The position numbers and the translations under genes are program-made. The notes beneath the pieces were generated by a model, which worked only from the letters and a program-made list of their open reading frames with translations, searched no databases and had not been told where the DNA came from. DNA of 60,028 bases from Saccharothrix sp. (GTDB lineage Bacteria > Actinomycetota > Actinomycetes > Mycobacteriales > Pseudonocardiaceae): the NCBI RefSeq assembly GCF_031180885.1, contig NZ_JAPSLK010000051.1, positions 1-60,028 on the forward strand, written 5' to 3'. How positions within the stretch are numbered: the first letter of the stretch is position 1; each line of letters starts with the position of its first letter. Below, piece by piece: positions 39,575 through 48,846 of this stretch.

Positions 39575-40291
39575 TCAACAAACGTGTGGCGCGGCGAACT
39601 TCTCCGGGTCGAACGTGCCGCCGAACCACGGCGACAGCCCCTCGCGCGCGACGGCCAGGAACTCGTCGCGCCCCAGCCCGGCCGCGCCATCGGGCAGCAC
39701 GCCCAGCAGCGGCGCGCCGGCCGCCTCGGGCAGGTCGACCAGGTTGCACCGGGCCGCCAGGTCCGGCGCCGCGGGCCACCGCCCGACCACCACGCCCACC
39801 GACTCCAGGCCGCGGCGCAGCAGGGCCTCGGCGGTCAACGCGGTCGCGTTCAGGGTGCCCAGGCCGGCCTGCGCGACGACGAGCACGGGTGCGTTGAGCG
39901 CCCAGGCGGCGTCGGCGATGGTCGTGCCCTCGTCGTCGAACCGCACCAGCAGCCCGCCCGCGCCCTCGACCAGGACCAGGTCGTGCGACTCGTCCAGCTC
40001 GACGGCCGCCGCGGCGACCTCGCTCGGGTGCACGCCGGGCAACCCGGCCCGCCGCGCGGCCGTCGCCGGCGCCAGGGGCTCGGGGTATCGCCGCAGCTCA
40101 CGGGTGGTGACGGGGCCCGCCAGGCGGACCACCTCGGCCAGGTCACCGGGCTCACCGTCGGCGACCCCGGTCTGCGCGGGCTTAAGCACGGCGACCCGGC
40201 GCCCGTCGGCGACCGCGAGGGCGGCCAGGGCGGCGACGGTCACCGTCTTGCCGACCTCGGTGCCGGTACCGGTGATCACGAGGACGCTCAC
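39575..40291 (-). CDS. bioD: Dethiobiotin synthetase
   Basis: 238 aa ATP-dependent carboxylase forming the ureido ring. P-loop: VITGTGTEVGKTVTVAALA; VAVLKPAQTGV; LVLVEGAGGLLVRFDD; VVAQAGLGTLNATALT. GTG at 40291. The last residues (PEKFAAPHVC) run close to the bioB promoter. It may read into bioB. Confidence 0.97.
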   Translation of the reverse strand: MSVLVITGTGTEVGKTVTVAALAALAVADGRRVAVLKPAQTGVADGEPGDLAEVVRLAGPVTTRELRRYPEPLAPATAARRAGLPGVHPSEVAAAAVELDESHDLVLVEGAGGLLVRFDDEGTTIADAAWALNAPVLVVAQAGLGTLNATALTAEALLRRGLESVGVVVGRWPAAPDLAARCNLVDLPEAAGAPLLGVLPDGAAGLGRDEFLAVAREGLSPWFGGTFDPEKFAAPHVC

Positions 40292-40351
40292 GGGTGCTCA
40301 CCCTACGACTGCACGCACCGTGACGACCGGCAGCGTTCTACGCTCACCCTC

Positions 40352-40591
40352 ATGGCTGAGATCGTTCTCTATGGTGCGGACTGGTGCGGCGACTGCCGCC
40401 GGGCGAAGGCGTGGCTGCGGGAGCACGAAGTGCCCTTCACCGACGTCGACGTCGAGCACGACGACGCCGCCCGGGACAAGGCGATCGAGATCGCGGGCGG
40501 GCGCAAGAACATCCCGGTGGTCGTGCTGCCCGACGGCACGGTCCTGGTCGAGCCCACGAACACCCAGTTGGCCGAAGCCATCCGGGTCTGA
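40352..40591 (+). CDS. Mycoredoxin/glutaredoxin-like protein
   Basis: 79 aa thioredoxin fold. Redox motif CGDC in YGADWCGDCRRAKAWL; cis-Pro in NIPVVVLPDGT; C-terminal PTNTQLAEAI. Similar to actinobacterial mycoredoxins, which use mycothiol. TACGCT lies 7 nt before the ATG, so leaderless. It overlaps the next gene as TGATG. Confidence 0.88.
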   Translation: MAEIVLYGADWCGDCRRAKAWLREHEVPFTDVDVEHDDAARDKAIEIAGGRKNIPVVVLPDGTVLVEPTNTQLAEAIRV

Positions 40592-41214
40592 TGGCGAAGA
40601 ACAGGTCCAACCGGAGCCGCAAGGCCACCGCCAAGCCCGACGCGAAGTCCACCGACTCGAAGACCGCCGACGCGACGCCCAAGCCCAAGAACTGGTTCCA
40701 GCGCTTGAGCAAGGCGCAGCAGACCGGGGTGATCGTCGGCGGCACGTTCGCGGCCGTCGGCGGTCACTTCCTGATGTGGGGCGCGGTGATCCCGGCCGTG
40801 GGCAGGGTCGTCGGCCGGGTCCCCGTCGTGTCCACGGTGGCGGGCTGGCTGTTCGCGGGCGGGGCGTTCGCGGCGATCGGCGTGCTGCTGATCAACCACG
40901 ACAACGCGCGGCCCGCCACCCAGAAGCGCCTGAAGCGGGTCGCCGGGGTGTGGGGCGCGGTGGCGTTGCTGTGCATCCCCAGCGGGTTCGCCAACGACGT
41001 CGTGCTGCCCACCGACTACTGGGCCGGTGTCTACGCGGGCGCGTACGGCGTGGTGGTGATCCCGGCGGTGTTCGTCGTCGGGGTCCTGCTGCTGGCGCTG
41101 GGCGCGAAGCTGTTCAAGCGCGAGAAGGGGCCGACCGAGACCGGTTTCGGGTGGGTCCTGGTCGGCTACAGCTTCCTGCTCCTCGTGTGGGGCTCAACCC
41201 TGCTGCGCATGTGA
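40591..41214 (+). CDS. Membrane protein of unknown function
   Basis: 207 aa. A Lys-rich cytosolic N-terminus (NRSRKATAKPDAKSTDSK) precedes about five membrane helices (residues 45-68, 84-103, 118-135, 146-168, 182-202). No family is recognised. It is coupled to the mycoredoxin gene. A bidirectional terminator follows. Confidence 0.8.
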   Translation: MAKNRSNRSRKATAKPDAKSTDSKTADATPKPKNWFQRLSKAQQTGVIVGGTFAAVGGHFLMWGAVIPAVGRVVGRVPVVSTVAGWLFAGGAFAAIGVLLINHDNARPATQKRLKRVAGVWGAVALLCIPSGFANDVVLPTDYWAGVYAGAYGVVVIPAVFVVGVLLLALGAKLFKREKGPTETGFGWVLVGYSFLLLVWGSTLLRM

Positions 41215-41238
41215 CGCTCGGCCGCGTCGGCCTGTCGC

Positions 41239-41285
41239 GCCGCCTTTTCGGTCGGTCGAAAAGCGCGAACGGCCGAAAAGGCGGC
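41239..41285. terminator. Bidirectional terminator between convergent genes
   Basis: GCCGCCTTTTCGG (41239-41251) pairs perfectly with CCGAAAAGGCGGC (41273-41285). It serves the plus-strand membrane gene and the minus-strand bioA. Confidence 0.85.
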
Positions 41286-41332
41286 ACGATGGGCCGACCT
41301 CCAGGCGGCCGAGCCGACCTGCCGGAGGCAGG

Positions 41333-42592
41333 TCAATTCGACGCAGCCTCGGCGGCTGCCACCACGGCCGCCGAGATCGTCGCCACGTCATCGGGAGTGC
41401 TGATGAACGGCGGCATGGTGTAGATCAAGTCCCGGAACGGCCGCAGCCAGACACCGTGATCAACTGCCGCCGCCGTTGCCGCCGCCATGTCCACCGGGTG
41501 ATCAAGCTGCACAACGCCGATCGCGCCCAGCACCCGCACCTCACCGGGCGCATTCGCCAGTCCGGTCTTCAGACCCGCCTCGATACTCGCCACCTCGGCC
41601 CGCCAGTCACGGGACAGCAGCAAGTCGATCGACGCCGAAGCGACCGCCGACGCCAGTGGGTTGCCCATGAACGTCGGCCCGTGGGCCAGCACCGGCACCT
41701 CGCCGCGCGAGATCCCGTCCGCCACCCGAGCCGTGCACAAAGTGGCCGCCATGGACAGGTAACCACCGGTCAGGGCCTTGCCGACGCACATCACGTCCGG
41801 GCTGATCCCCGCGTGGTCGGCGGCGAACAGCTCGCCGGTCCGGCCGAACCCGGTGGCGATCTCGTCGAAGACCAGCAGCACGTCGTGCGCCAGGGTCAGC
41901 TCGCGCAGCACGTGCAGGTAGCGCGGGTCGTGGAAGCGCATGCCGCCCGCGCCCTGCACCACCGGTTCGACGATCACGGCGGCCAGTTCGCCGGCGTGCT
42001 CCTCGATCAGCCGCGCCAACTCCTCGACGTACGCGGTCTCCAGGTCGCGCGGCGGCGGGCCGGCGAAGACCTGGTCGGGCAGCACGCCCCGCCACAGCGC
42101 GTGCATACCGCCCTCGGGGTCGCACACGGACATCGGCTGGAACGTGTCCCCGTGGTAGCCGCCGCGCCAGGTCAGCAGCCGCCGCTTCTCCGGACGCCCC
42201 CGCGACCGCCAGTACTGCAGGCACATCTTGACCGCGACCTCGACCGACACCGAGCCCGAGTCGCACAGGAACACGTGCTCCAGCGGCTCGGGCGTGATGT
42301 CGACCAGCTTCTTCACCAGCGCGACGGCGGGTTCGTGGGTCAGCCCGCCGAACATCACGTGGCTCATCCGGCCGAGCTGGTCGCGGACGGCGGCGTCGAG
42401 CACCGGGTGCCGGTAGCCGTGGATCGCCGCCCACCACGACGACATGCCGTCGACCAGCTCGCGGCCGTCGTCCAGCCGGAGCCGGACACCCTCCGCCGAG
42501 TCGACGACCAGCGGCTGGTGGGTGCCCGGCATCGGGGCGTACGGGTGCCAGACGTGCGCCTGGTCCAACTTCAGCAGCTCAGTGCGCTCCAC
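41333..42592 (-). CDS. bioA: DAPA aminotransferase
   Basis: 419 aa class III PLP transaminase; converts KAPA to DAPA using SAM. VWHPYAPMPG near the start, DGMSSWWAAIHGY, SGSVSVEVAVKMCLQYW, LLVFDEIATGFGRTG and PLP lysine in CVGKALTGGYLSMAATL are as in BioA. ATG at 42592 overlaps the P450 gene by 14 bp. KAPA synthase (bioF) is not in the window. Confidence 0.97.
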   Translation of the reverse strand: MERTELLKLDQAHVWHPYAPMPGTHQPLVVDSAEGVRLRLDDGRELVDGMSSWWAAIHGYRHPVLDAAVRDQLGRMSHVMFGGLTHEPAVALVKKLVDITPEPLEHVFLCDSGSVSVEVAVKMCLQYWRSRGRPEKRRLLTWRGGYHGDTFQPMSVCDPEGGMHALWRGVLPDQVFAGPPPRDLETAYVEELARLIEEHAGELAAVIVEPVVQGAGGMRFHDPRYLHVLRELTLAHDVLLVFDEIATGFGRTGELFAADHAGISPDVMCVGKALTGGYLSMAATLCTARVADGISRGEVPVLAHGPTFMGNPLASAVASASIDLLLSRDWRAEVASIEAGLKTGLANAPGEVRVLGAIGVVQLDHPVDMAAATAAAVDHGVWLRPFRDLIYTMPPFISTPDDVATISAAVVAAAEAASN

Positions 42593-43802
42593 GGTCCGAG
42601 AGGCTAACCGGCAGCGAGTACAGGCCCCGCATCAGCGTGCTCTCGCGCCACCGCAGGGTGTCCGGCTCGGCGGCCAGGCCGATGTCGAACCGGTCCAGCA
42701 GCGAGCCCACGGCGATCTCGCCCTCCAGCCGGGCCAGCGGCGCGCCCAGGCAGTAGTGCACGCCGTGCCCGAACGCGAGGTGCCCGCCCGCCGGCCGGGT
42801 GATGTCGAAGGTGTCCGCGTCGGGGAACCGCGACCCGTCCCGGTTGGCCGCGACCAGCGACACCAGCACGAAGTGGCCCTCCGGGATGAGCACGTCGCCG
42901 ACCTGCACGTCCTCCGTGGTGAAGCGGAAGGTCGCCTGGTTGACCGGCCCCTCGTAGCGCAGGAACTCCTCGATCGCGCCGGGCAGCAGGGACCGGTCGG
43001 CCCGCAGCTTCTCCAGCTGGTCGGGGTGGCGCAGCAGGTTGAACACGCCGTTGGCGATCAGGTTGACGGTCGTCTCGTGGCCCGCGACCAGCAGCAGGAA
43101 CGCCATGGAGATCAGCTCGACCTCGTCCAGCCGGTCGTCGTCCTCGGTGGCGTGCACCAGGGCGGAGAAGAAGTCGTCGCCCGGGTCGGCCCGCTTGTCG
43201 GCGACCAGGCCCGCGAGGAAGCCCGCCATCGCGGCGCCGGCCTCGTGCATCAGTTCCGGCTGGTTGCCCGCGACGAGGATGTTCGACCAGCGGCGGAAGT
43301 CGTCCCGCTGGTCCATCGGGACGTTGAGCAGCTCGCAGATCACCGTGATGGGCAACGGGAACGCGAGCGCCTCGACCAGGTCCACCTCGCCCTGGCCGGC
43401 GGCGTCGAGGAGTTCGTCGGTGATCTCCTGGATGCGCGGGCGCAGCGCCTCGACCCGCTTGGGCGTGAACGCCTTGGTGACCAGCTTGCGCAGCCGGGTG
43501 TGGTTGGGCGGGTCGGTGTTGAGCATGTGCCGGACCAGGGACTGGTCGAACATCACCGGGTCGCCCTCGCCCGTCCAGTGCCGCGCGGCCAGCTCGTTGG
43601 TCCGGGCGTGGTCCTTGGCGAAGCGCGGGTCGGCCAGCACGAAGCGGGCCTCCTCGTAACGGGTGACCAGCCAGACCCGGAGGCCGCGCGGCAACACGAT
43701 CCGCGTCGCGGCGGACTCCTCGCGAAGGCGCGCGTGCACGCTGTGCGGGTCCTCGAAGTACTCCTCGCCGATGATCAGCGGACCCGTCGCAGTCTCCCCC
43801 AT
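42579..43802 (-). CDS. Cytochrome P450 coupled to bioA
   Basis: 407 aa, soluble bacterial class. I-helix oxygen motif LLLVAGHETTVNLIANG; ExxR as EEFLRYEGPV region; haem loop HLAFGHGVHYCLGAPLARLEG with Cys ligand. Similar overall to CYP107-type enzymes. In Bacillus the CYP107H enzyme BioI makes pimelate for biotin synthesis; overlap with bioA makes a similar role possible, but not shown. No ferredoxin is adjacent. Confidence 0.93.
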   Translation of the reverse strand: MGETATGPLIIGEEYFEDPHSVHARLREESAATRIVLPRGLRVWLVTRYEEARFVLADPRFAKDHARTNELAARHWTGEGDPVMFDQSLVRHMLNTDPPNHTRLRKLVTKAFTPKRVEALRPRIQEITDELLDAAGQGEVDLVEALAFPLPITVICELLNVPMDQRDDFRRWSNILVAGNQPELMHEAGAAMAGFLAGLVADKRADPGDDFFSALVHATEDDDRLDEVELISMAFLLLVAGHETTVNLIANGVFNLLRHPDQLEKLRADRSLLPGAIEEFLRYEGPVNQATFRFTTEDVQVGDVLIPEGHFVLVSLVAANRDGSRFPDADTFDITRPAGGHLAFGHGVHYCLGAPLARLEGEIAVGSLLDRFDIGLAAEPDTLRWRESTLMRGLYSLPVSLSDRGAH

Positions 43803-43815
43803 GGTGCAACCCTTC

Positions 43816-43842
43816 CGTTGAGTTAACTCTGTTTACTCAACG
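43816..43842 (-). promoter_or_regulatory. Operator-like dyad upstream of P450-bioA
   Basis: Perfect arms CGTTGAGT (43816-43823) and ACTCAACG (43835-43842), spacer 11; an inner palindrome GAGTTAACTC overlaps the left arm. It lies 14-40 bp before the P450 start codon, in the promoter region. Confidence 0.6.
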
Positions 43843-43879
43843 CGCGTGGAGTTCGGGGAGTGCCCACTTCGTCGCAATG

Positions 43880-44158
43880 TCACTCGAACGGCCTAGCGGC
43901 TCGGCTGATCAAGTTCGGCGAGGCTCGTGCCGGGCACGCCGGGTCGCCGAGTTCCTGGCCCAGTGTGAGTGCGTGTTGGAGGTGCGCGATGGCCTCGGTG
44001 CGGCGCGCCGGCCGGAAGCAGGCGGTGCTGATGAGGCGGTGCGTGCACGCCCGGGCGTCGCCGTCACCGAGCCGCTCGGCGACAGCCAGGGCAGTCTCGT
44101 GCGTCCCGGTGCGCAGGTGGAAGTCCAGCACCCGGTGGAGCGCCGCCCGCCCGCGCAA
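43880..44158 (-). pseudogene. TPR-containing regulator fragment
   Basis: A 92-codon frame with TPR-like helices (ETALAVAERLGDGDARACTHRL and EAIAHLQHALTLGQELGDPA) as seen at the C-terminus of XRE/SARP-type actinomycete regulators. The only start is TTG, just after an in-frame stop, and there is no ribosome site, so this is probably a decayed remnant. It fills most of the gap 43803-44176. Confidence 0.45.
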
Positions 44159-44176
44159 AGCTCATGAGCGCGGGCG

Positions 44177-47100
44177 TCAGCCCAGGCAGCCGGGTCCCAG
44201 CAGCGCCTTCAAGTCGCCCATCAACGACGGCGTCGGGCTGACCCGCAGCGCGTCGTCCAGCTTCAGCACCGTGTTCCGGCTCGCGTTGATGATCAGGTTC
44301 AAGTGCACCTCCGTCGTCCCCGGATGCGCCCTCAACACTTCCTTCAACGACGTCACCAGCTTCGGATCGCACCGCGACGCCTGGACCTTCAGCCGCAACG
44401 CCTGCGCGCCCAGCTCGGACAGGTCCGGCACCACCAGGTCGTTGGCGATCAGCGAGATCCGGTCCTCCCGCTTCGCCACCCGGGCCTTGACCAGCACGAT
44501 CGCGTCCTCCGCGACCGACATGCCGTGCACCATGTAGCTCTTCGGGAAGAACAGCACCTCGATGCCACCGGCGAGGTCCTCCAACTGCGCCGACGCCCAC
44601 GGCTCGCCGTTCTTGTTCACCCGCCGCGTCACCGACGCCAGGATGCCGCCCAGCGTGACCTGGGTGCCGTCCGGCACGTCGCCTTCCAGGATCCGGGCGA
44701 TCGAAGCGTCCGAATAGGACTCCAGCACCTGCTCGACCCCGTTGAGCGGGTGGCCGGACACGTACAGGCCCAGCATCTCGCGCTCCAGCGTGAGCTGGTG
44801 CTTGGGCTCCCACTGCTCGTCGGGGATCTTCACGTCGAAGGCGCTGCCCACGCCGTCGTCGCCGCCGCCGTCGCCGAACAGGTCGAACTGGCCCCGGGCC
44901 TCTTCCTTCTTGGTGACCATGATCGCGTCGACCGCTTCGACGTGGATCATGTGCAGGCCCTTGCGCGGGTGGCCCAGCGAGTCGAACGCGCCGGCCTTGA
45001 TCAGGGATTCCACGACCTTCTTGTTGCAGACCGTGGCGTCGACCTTGCGCAGGAAGTCGGAGAAGTCGGCGAACTTCCCCTTCTCCTTGCGCGCCTTGAT
45101 GATCGCCTCGACGACGTTCGCGCCGACGTTGCGGATCGCGCCCAGGCCGAAGCGGATGTCGTCGCCGACCGCGACGAACTCGCGCTCCGACTCGTTGACG
45201 TCCGGCGGCAGCACGGTGATGCCCATGCGCCGGCACTCGGCGAGGTAGATCGCCGACTTGTCCTTGTTGTCCGAGTTCGTAGTGAGCAGGGCGGCCATGT
45301 ACTCGCCGGGGAAGTTCGCCTTCAGGTAGGCGGTCCAGTACGCGATCAGGCCGTAGGCGGCGGAGTGCGCCTTGTTGAACGCGTAGTCGGCGAACGGGAC
45401 CAGGATGTCCCACAGCGTCTTGATGGCCTCGGGCGTGTAGCCGTTGTCCAGCATGCCCTTCTCGAAGCCCTCGAACTCCTTGTCGAGGATCTCCTTCTTC
45501 TTCTTGCCCATCGCGCGGCGGAGCAGGTCCGCTTGGGCCAGCGAGTAGCCCGCGACCTTCCGCGCGATCGCCATGACCTGCTCCTGGTAGACGATCAGGC
45601 CGTAGGTCGTGTCCAGGATCTCGGCCAGCGGCTCTTCGAGTTCCTTGTGGATGGGCACGATCTCCTGCTGCTTGTTCTTGCGCAGCGCGTAGTTCGTGTG
45701 CGAGTTCGCGCCCATCGGACCCGGCCGGTACAGGGCGATGACGGCGGAGACGTCCTCGAAGTTGTCCGGCCGCATCAAGCGCAGCAGGTCGCGCAGGGCG
45801 CCACCGTCGAGCTGGAACACGCCCAGGGTGTCGCCGCGGCCCAGCAGCTCGTAGGTCCTCTTGTCGTCCAGCGGGACCTTGGTGATGTCGACGTCGCCCT
45901 TGCCGTTGAGCTTGATGTTCTTCAGGGCGTCGTCGATGGTGGTGAGGTTGCTCAGGCCCAGGAAGTCCATCTTGAGCAGGCCGAGCGTCTCGCACGTCGG
46001 GTAGTCGAACTGGGTGATGATCGACCCGTCCTGCGGGCGCATCCACACCGGGATGTGGTCCATCAGCGGTTCCGCGGACATGATCACGGCGCAGGCGTGC
46101 ACGCCGGCGTTGCGGATCAGACCCTCCAGGCCGCGGCCGGTGTCGATGATCTCCTTGACCTGCGGGTCGGTCTCGTACAGCGCGCGGACCTCGGCGGCCT
46201 CGGAGTACCGCTTGTGCGACGGGTCGAACACGCCGGACAGCGGGATGTCCTTGCCCATCACCGCGGGCGGCATGGCCTTGGAGATGCGGTCGGCCACCGC
46301 GTAGCCGGGCTGGCCGTACAGGACGCGGGCGGAGTCCTTGATGGCCGCCTTCGCCTTGATGGTGCCGAACGTGATCACCTGGGCGACCTTGTCCTGGCCC
46401 CACTTCTCGGTGACGTACCGGATCACGTCACCGCGCCGGCGCTCGTCGAAGTCGATGTCGATGTCGGGCGGCGACACGCGGTCGGGGTTGAGGAACCGCT
46501 CGAAGATCAGGCCGTGCGCCAGCGGGTCCAGGTCGGTGATGCCCATCGCGTACGCGATCAGCGCGCCCGCGGCGGAACCACGACCCGGGCCGACCCGGAT
46601 GCCGTTCTCCTTGGCCCAGTTGATGAAGTCCGCCACGACCAGGAAGTACGAGGGGAACCCCATCTGCAGGATGACGCCGATCTCGAACTCCACCTGCTTG
46701 CGGTGGACCTCGTCCACGCCGTCCGGGAACCGGCGGCGCATCCCCTCCCAGACCTGCTCGCGGAAGTAGTCGGCCTCCGTCATGCCCTCGGGGACCGGGT
46801 AGCGCGGCATGAGGTTCTGGAACGCGAACATGCCGGTGGTGTCGACCTTCTCGGCCACCAGCAGGGTGTTGCGGCACCCCTCCTGCCAGGCGTCGGAGGA
46901 GTCGATCGCGCGCATCTCCGCGGGCGACTTCAGGTAGTAGCCCGAGCCGTCGAACTTGAACCGGGTCGGGTCCTGGAGGGTCTTGCCGGTCTGCACGCAC
47001 AGCAGCGCGTCGTGCGCCTCGCGGTCCTCGGCGAAGGTGTAGTGGCTGTCGTTGGTCACCACGAACGGGATGGAAAGCTTCTTGGCGATCTCCAGCAGGC

Positions 47101-47713
47101 CGCCGCGGACCCGGCTCTCGATCTCGATGCCGTGGTCCATGAGTTCGACGAAGAAGTTGTCCGCGCCGTAGATGTCGCGCCACTTGGCGGCGGCCTCCAG
47201 CGCCTCCTTCTCGTGGCCGAGCCGCAGCCGGGTCTGCACCTCGCCGGACGGGCAGCCGGTGGTGGCCATCAGGCCCGCGGAGTGCTCGGCGACCAGCTCG
47301 GCGTCCATGCGCGGCCACTTGCCCAGCTGGCCCTCGGTGGAGGCGCGGCTGGACAGCTTCATCAGGTTGTGCAGGCCCTCGTTGTTCCGGGCCCAGATCG
47401 TCTGGTGCGTGTACGCGCCGCTGGCGGAGACGTCGTCGGCCTTCTGGCCGGGGTCGCCCCACAGCACGCGCTTCTTGTTGAACCGGGAGTCGGGCGCCAT
47501 GTAGGCCTCGATCCCGACCACGGGCTTGATGCCGGCCGCCGTCGCCTGCTTGTAGAAGTCGTAGGCGCCGTACATGTTGCCGTGGTCGGTGATGGCGGCG
47601 GCGGTCATGCCGAGGCGCTCGCACTCGGCGAACATGTCCTTCAGCTTCGCCGCGCCGTCGAGCATCGAGTACTCGGTGTGCACGTGGAGGTGCACAAACG
47701 AGTCCGCCACCAT
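44177..47713 (-). CDS. dnaE: DNA polymerase III alpha subunit
   Basis: 1178 aa replicative polymerase. N-terminal PHP domain: FVHLHVHTEYSMLDGAAKL; catalytic palm Asp residues in VSPPDIDIDFDERRRGDVI and the third in GLLKMDFLGL; FNKAHSAAYGLIAYWTAYLK; helix-hairpin-helix and C-terminal OB fold (VTLGGILASVTRRVNKNGEPWA in outline). Length matches DnaE1. ATG follows GAGGAGG. Transcribed alone. Confidence 0.98.
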   Translation of the reverse strand: MVADSFVHLHVHTEYSMLDGAAKLKDMFAECERLGMTAAAITDHGNMYGAYDFYKQATAAGIKPVVGIEAYMAPDSRFNKKRVLWGDPGQKADDVSASGAYTHQTIWARNNEGLHNLMKLSSRASTEGQLGKWPRMDAELVAEHSAGLMATTGCPSGEVQTRLRLGHEKEALEAAAKWRDIYGADNFFVELMDHGIEIESRVRGGLLEIAKKLSIPFVVTNDSHYTFAEDREAHDALLCVQTGKTLQDPTRFKFDGSGYYLKSPAEMRAIDSSDAWQEGCRNTLLVAEKVDTTGMFAFQNLMPRYPVPEGMTEADYFREQVWEGMRRRFPDGVDEVHRKQVEFEIGVILQMGFPSYFLVVADFINWAKENGIRVGPGRGSAAGALIAYAMGITDLDPLAHGLIFERFLNPDRVSPPDIDIDFDERRRGDVIRYVTEKWGQDKVAQVITFGTIKAKAAIKDSARVLYGQPGYAVADRISKAMPPAVMGKDIPLSGVFDPSHKRYSEAAEVRALYETDPQVKEIIDTGRGLEGLIRNAGVHACAVIMSAEPLMDHIPVWMRPQDGSIITQFDYPTCETLGLLKMDFLGLSNLTTIDDALKNIKLNGKGDVDITKVPLDDKRTYELLGRGDTLGVFQLDGGALRDLLRLMRPDNFEDVSAVIALYRPGPMGANSHTNYALRKNKQQEIVPIHKELEEPLAEILDTTYGLIVYQEQVMAIARKVAGYSLAQADLLRRAMGKKKKEILDKEFEGFEKGMLDNGYTPEAIKTLWDILVPFADYAFNKAHSAAYGLIAYWTAYLKANFPGEYMAALLTTNSDNKDKSAIYLAECRRMGITVLPPDVNESEREFVAVGDDIRFGLGAIRNVGANVVEAIIKARKEKGKFADFSDFLRKVDATVCNKKVVESLIKAGAFDSLGHPRKGLHMIHVEAVDAIMVTKKEEARGQFDLFGDGGGDDGVGSAFDVKIPDEQWEPKHQLTLEREMLGLYVSGHPLNGVEQVLESYSDASIARILEGDVPDGTQVTLGGILASVTRRVNKNGEPWASAQLEDLAGGIEVLFFPKSYMVHGMSVAEDAIVLVKARVAKREDRISLIANDLVVPDLSELGAQALRLKVQASRCDPKLVTSLKEVLRAHPGTTEVHLNLIINASRNTVLKLDDALRVSPTPSLMGDLKALLGPGCLG

Positions 47714-47943
47714 GCCTCCTCGAAGATCGGGACTGCCCGGTGGGAAGGCACGGGCAAGACTGCCTCGACCCTACATCCCGACGCCTGCCCGAGCCCCTCC
47801 GCCGGCCCCGATTTTCGCGCACCGGACCGACGACCGCCCGCACCCCCGCCGCGCGAGTCGCGAACCGGTCCCGATGGGTCGATCCGGTGACCGGCGGCGG
47901 GGCGATGGCGCGGAGATCTTGCCGGCCGGGTAGCGTTCCCCGT

Positions 47944-48846
47944 GTGGTAGCGCCGGATCCCGTCGACGCCCGTCTCCTGGCCATGCTCGCCGAGATGGGG
48001 CGCGCCGCCGTGCACGAGATCGCGGCCCGGCTGGGGATGGACCCCCGGGAAGCCGCGACCCGCCTGATCACGCTCTCCGGCAGCGGCCTGCCGCTGCTGG
48101 TGGGCGTCGAGTGCGACCCCAACGGCATCCGCAAGGCCCTCGCCAACAGCGTGGCCTGGGGCAACTACAACGGCCCCGCCGGCGCCGCCCGCGGCACCCC
48201 CAGCGGCCCGTACCCGCCCCCGCCCCAGCCCGGCACCGTCTCGGGCCCCTACCGCCAGGGCCCGCCGAGCGGCCCGTTCCCGGCCCAGTCCGGCCCGACG
48301 CCCGTGCACTCGGGACCGACACCCGTGCAGTCGGGTCCTCTGCCCGTCCAGGAGCCCCAGAGCACGTGGGGCGTCCCCGGCACGTCGAACTGGGCCCGCG
48401 GCGAACAGGCCCCCGCCCCCAGGTCCCGCACCGGCAAGATCGGCAGCACCCTGGAGACCGAGGGCCTGGAGGGCGCCCGGTTCACCATCCAACTGGTCGA
48501 GGTCGTCGACCCGGCCGACTTCCTGTTCACCGCCGCCGGCTACAAGCTGGCCGACGGCGAACGCTCGGTCGTGGTGCACACCGAGCTGAACAACATCGGC
48601 ACCGTGCCCTTCAACGCGCTGCCGGACATGTACCTGGTCCTCATGACCAACACGGGCGAAACGGTCACCAAGGCGCCCGTCTCCCTGTCGTCGAGGCCAC
48701 CGCACAAGATCGGCGTCCAACCAGGCGAAACCGCCGGCGGCCACACGGTGTACATCCTCCCGGAGAACACCCGGGTGACCTCCATCCGCTGGAGCGCACG
48801 CCCCGAAACCGACCTCAACACACTCGTGTGGGTCGTCGAGGACTAG
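47944..48846 (+). CDS. HTH and DUF4352 protein with Pro-rich linker
   Basis: 300 aa. Residues 1-65 resemble an AsnC-like winged helix (LAMLAEMGRAAVHEIAARLGMDPREAATRL). Residues about 80-155 are Pro/Gly/Ser-rich with repeats SGPTPVHSGPTPVQSGP. Residues 170-300 form an immunoglobulin-like DUF4352 domain (TIQLVEVVDPADFLF; VVVHTELNNIGTVPFNALPD). No membrane segment. GTG at 47944 lies 7 nt after TAGCGT. Role unknown. Its stop is the left edge of repeat copy 2. Confidence 0.78.
   Translation: MVAPDPVDARLLAMLAEMGRAAVHEIAARLGMDPREAATRLITLSGSGLPLLVGVECDPNGIRKALANSVAWGNYNGPAGAARGTPSGPYPPPPQPGTVSGPYRQGPPSGPFPAQSGPTPVHSGPTPVQSGPLPVQEPQSTWGVPGTSNWARGEQAPAPRSRTGKIGSTLETEGLEGARFTIQLVEVVDPADFLFTAAGYKLADGERSVVVHTELNNIGTVPFNALPDMYLVLMTNTGETVTKAPVSLSSRPPHKIGVQPGETAGGHTVYILPENTRVTSIRWSARPETDLNTLVWVVED

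Noticed and set aside
39575..39580. TTGACC as -35 of bioB with TAGGGG as -10
   Set aside because: The spacing would be about 24 bp, too long for a standard promoter; only the palindrome is reported.
44303..47890. 1195-codon frame antisense to dnaE
   Set aside because: Mirror of a conserved polymerase gene; the product is Val/Arg/His-rich and has no motif.
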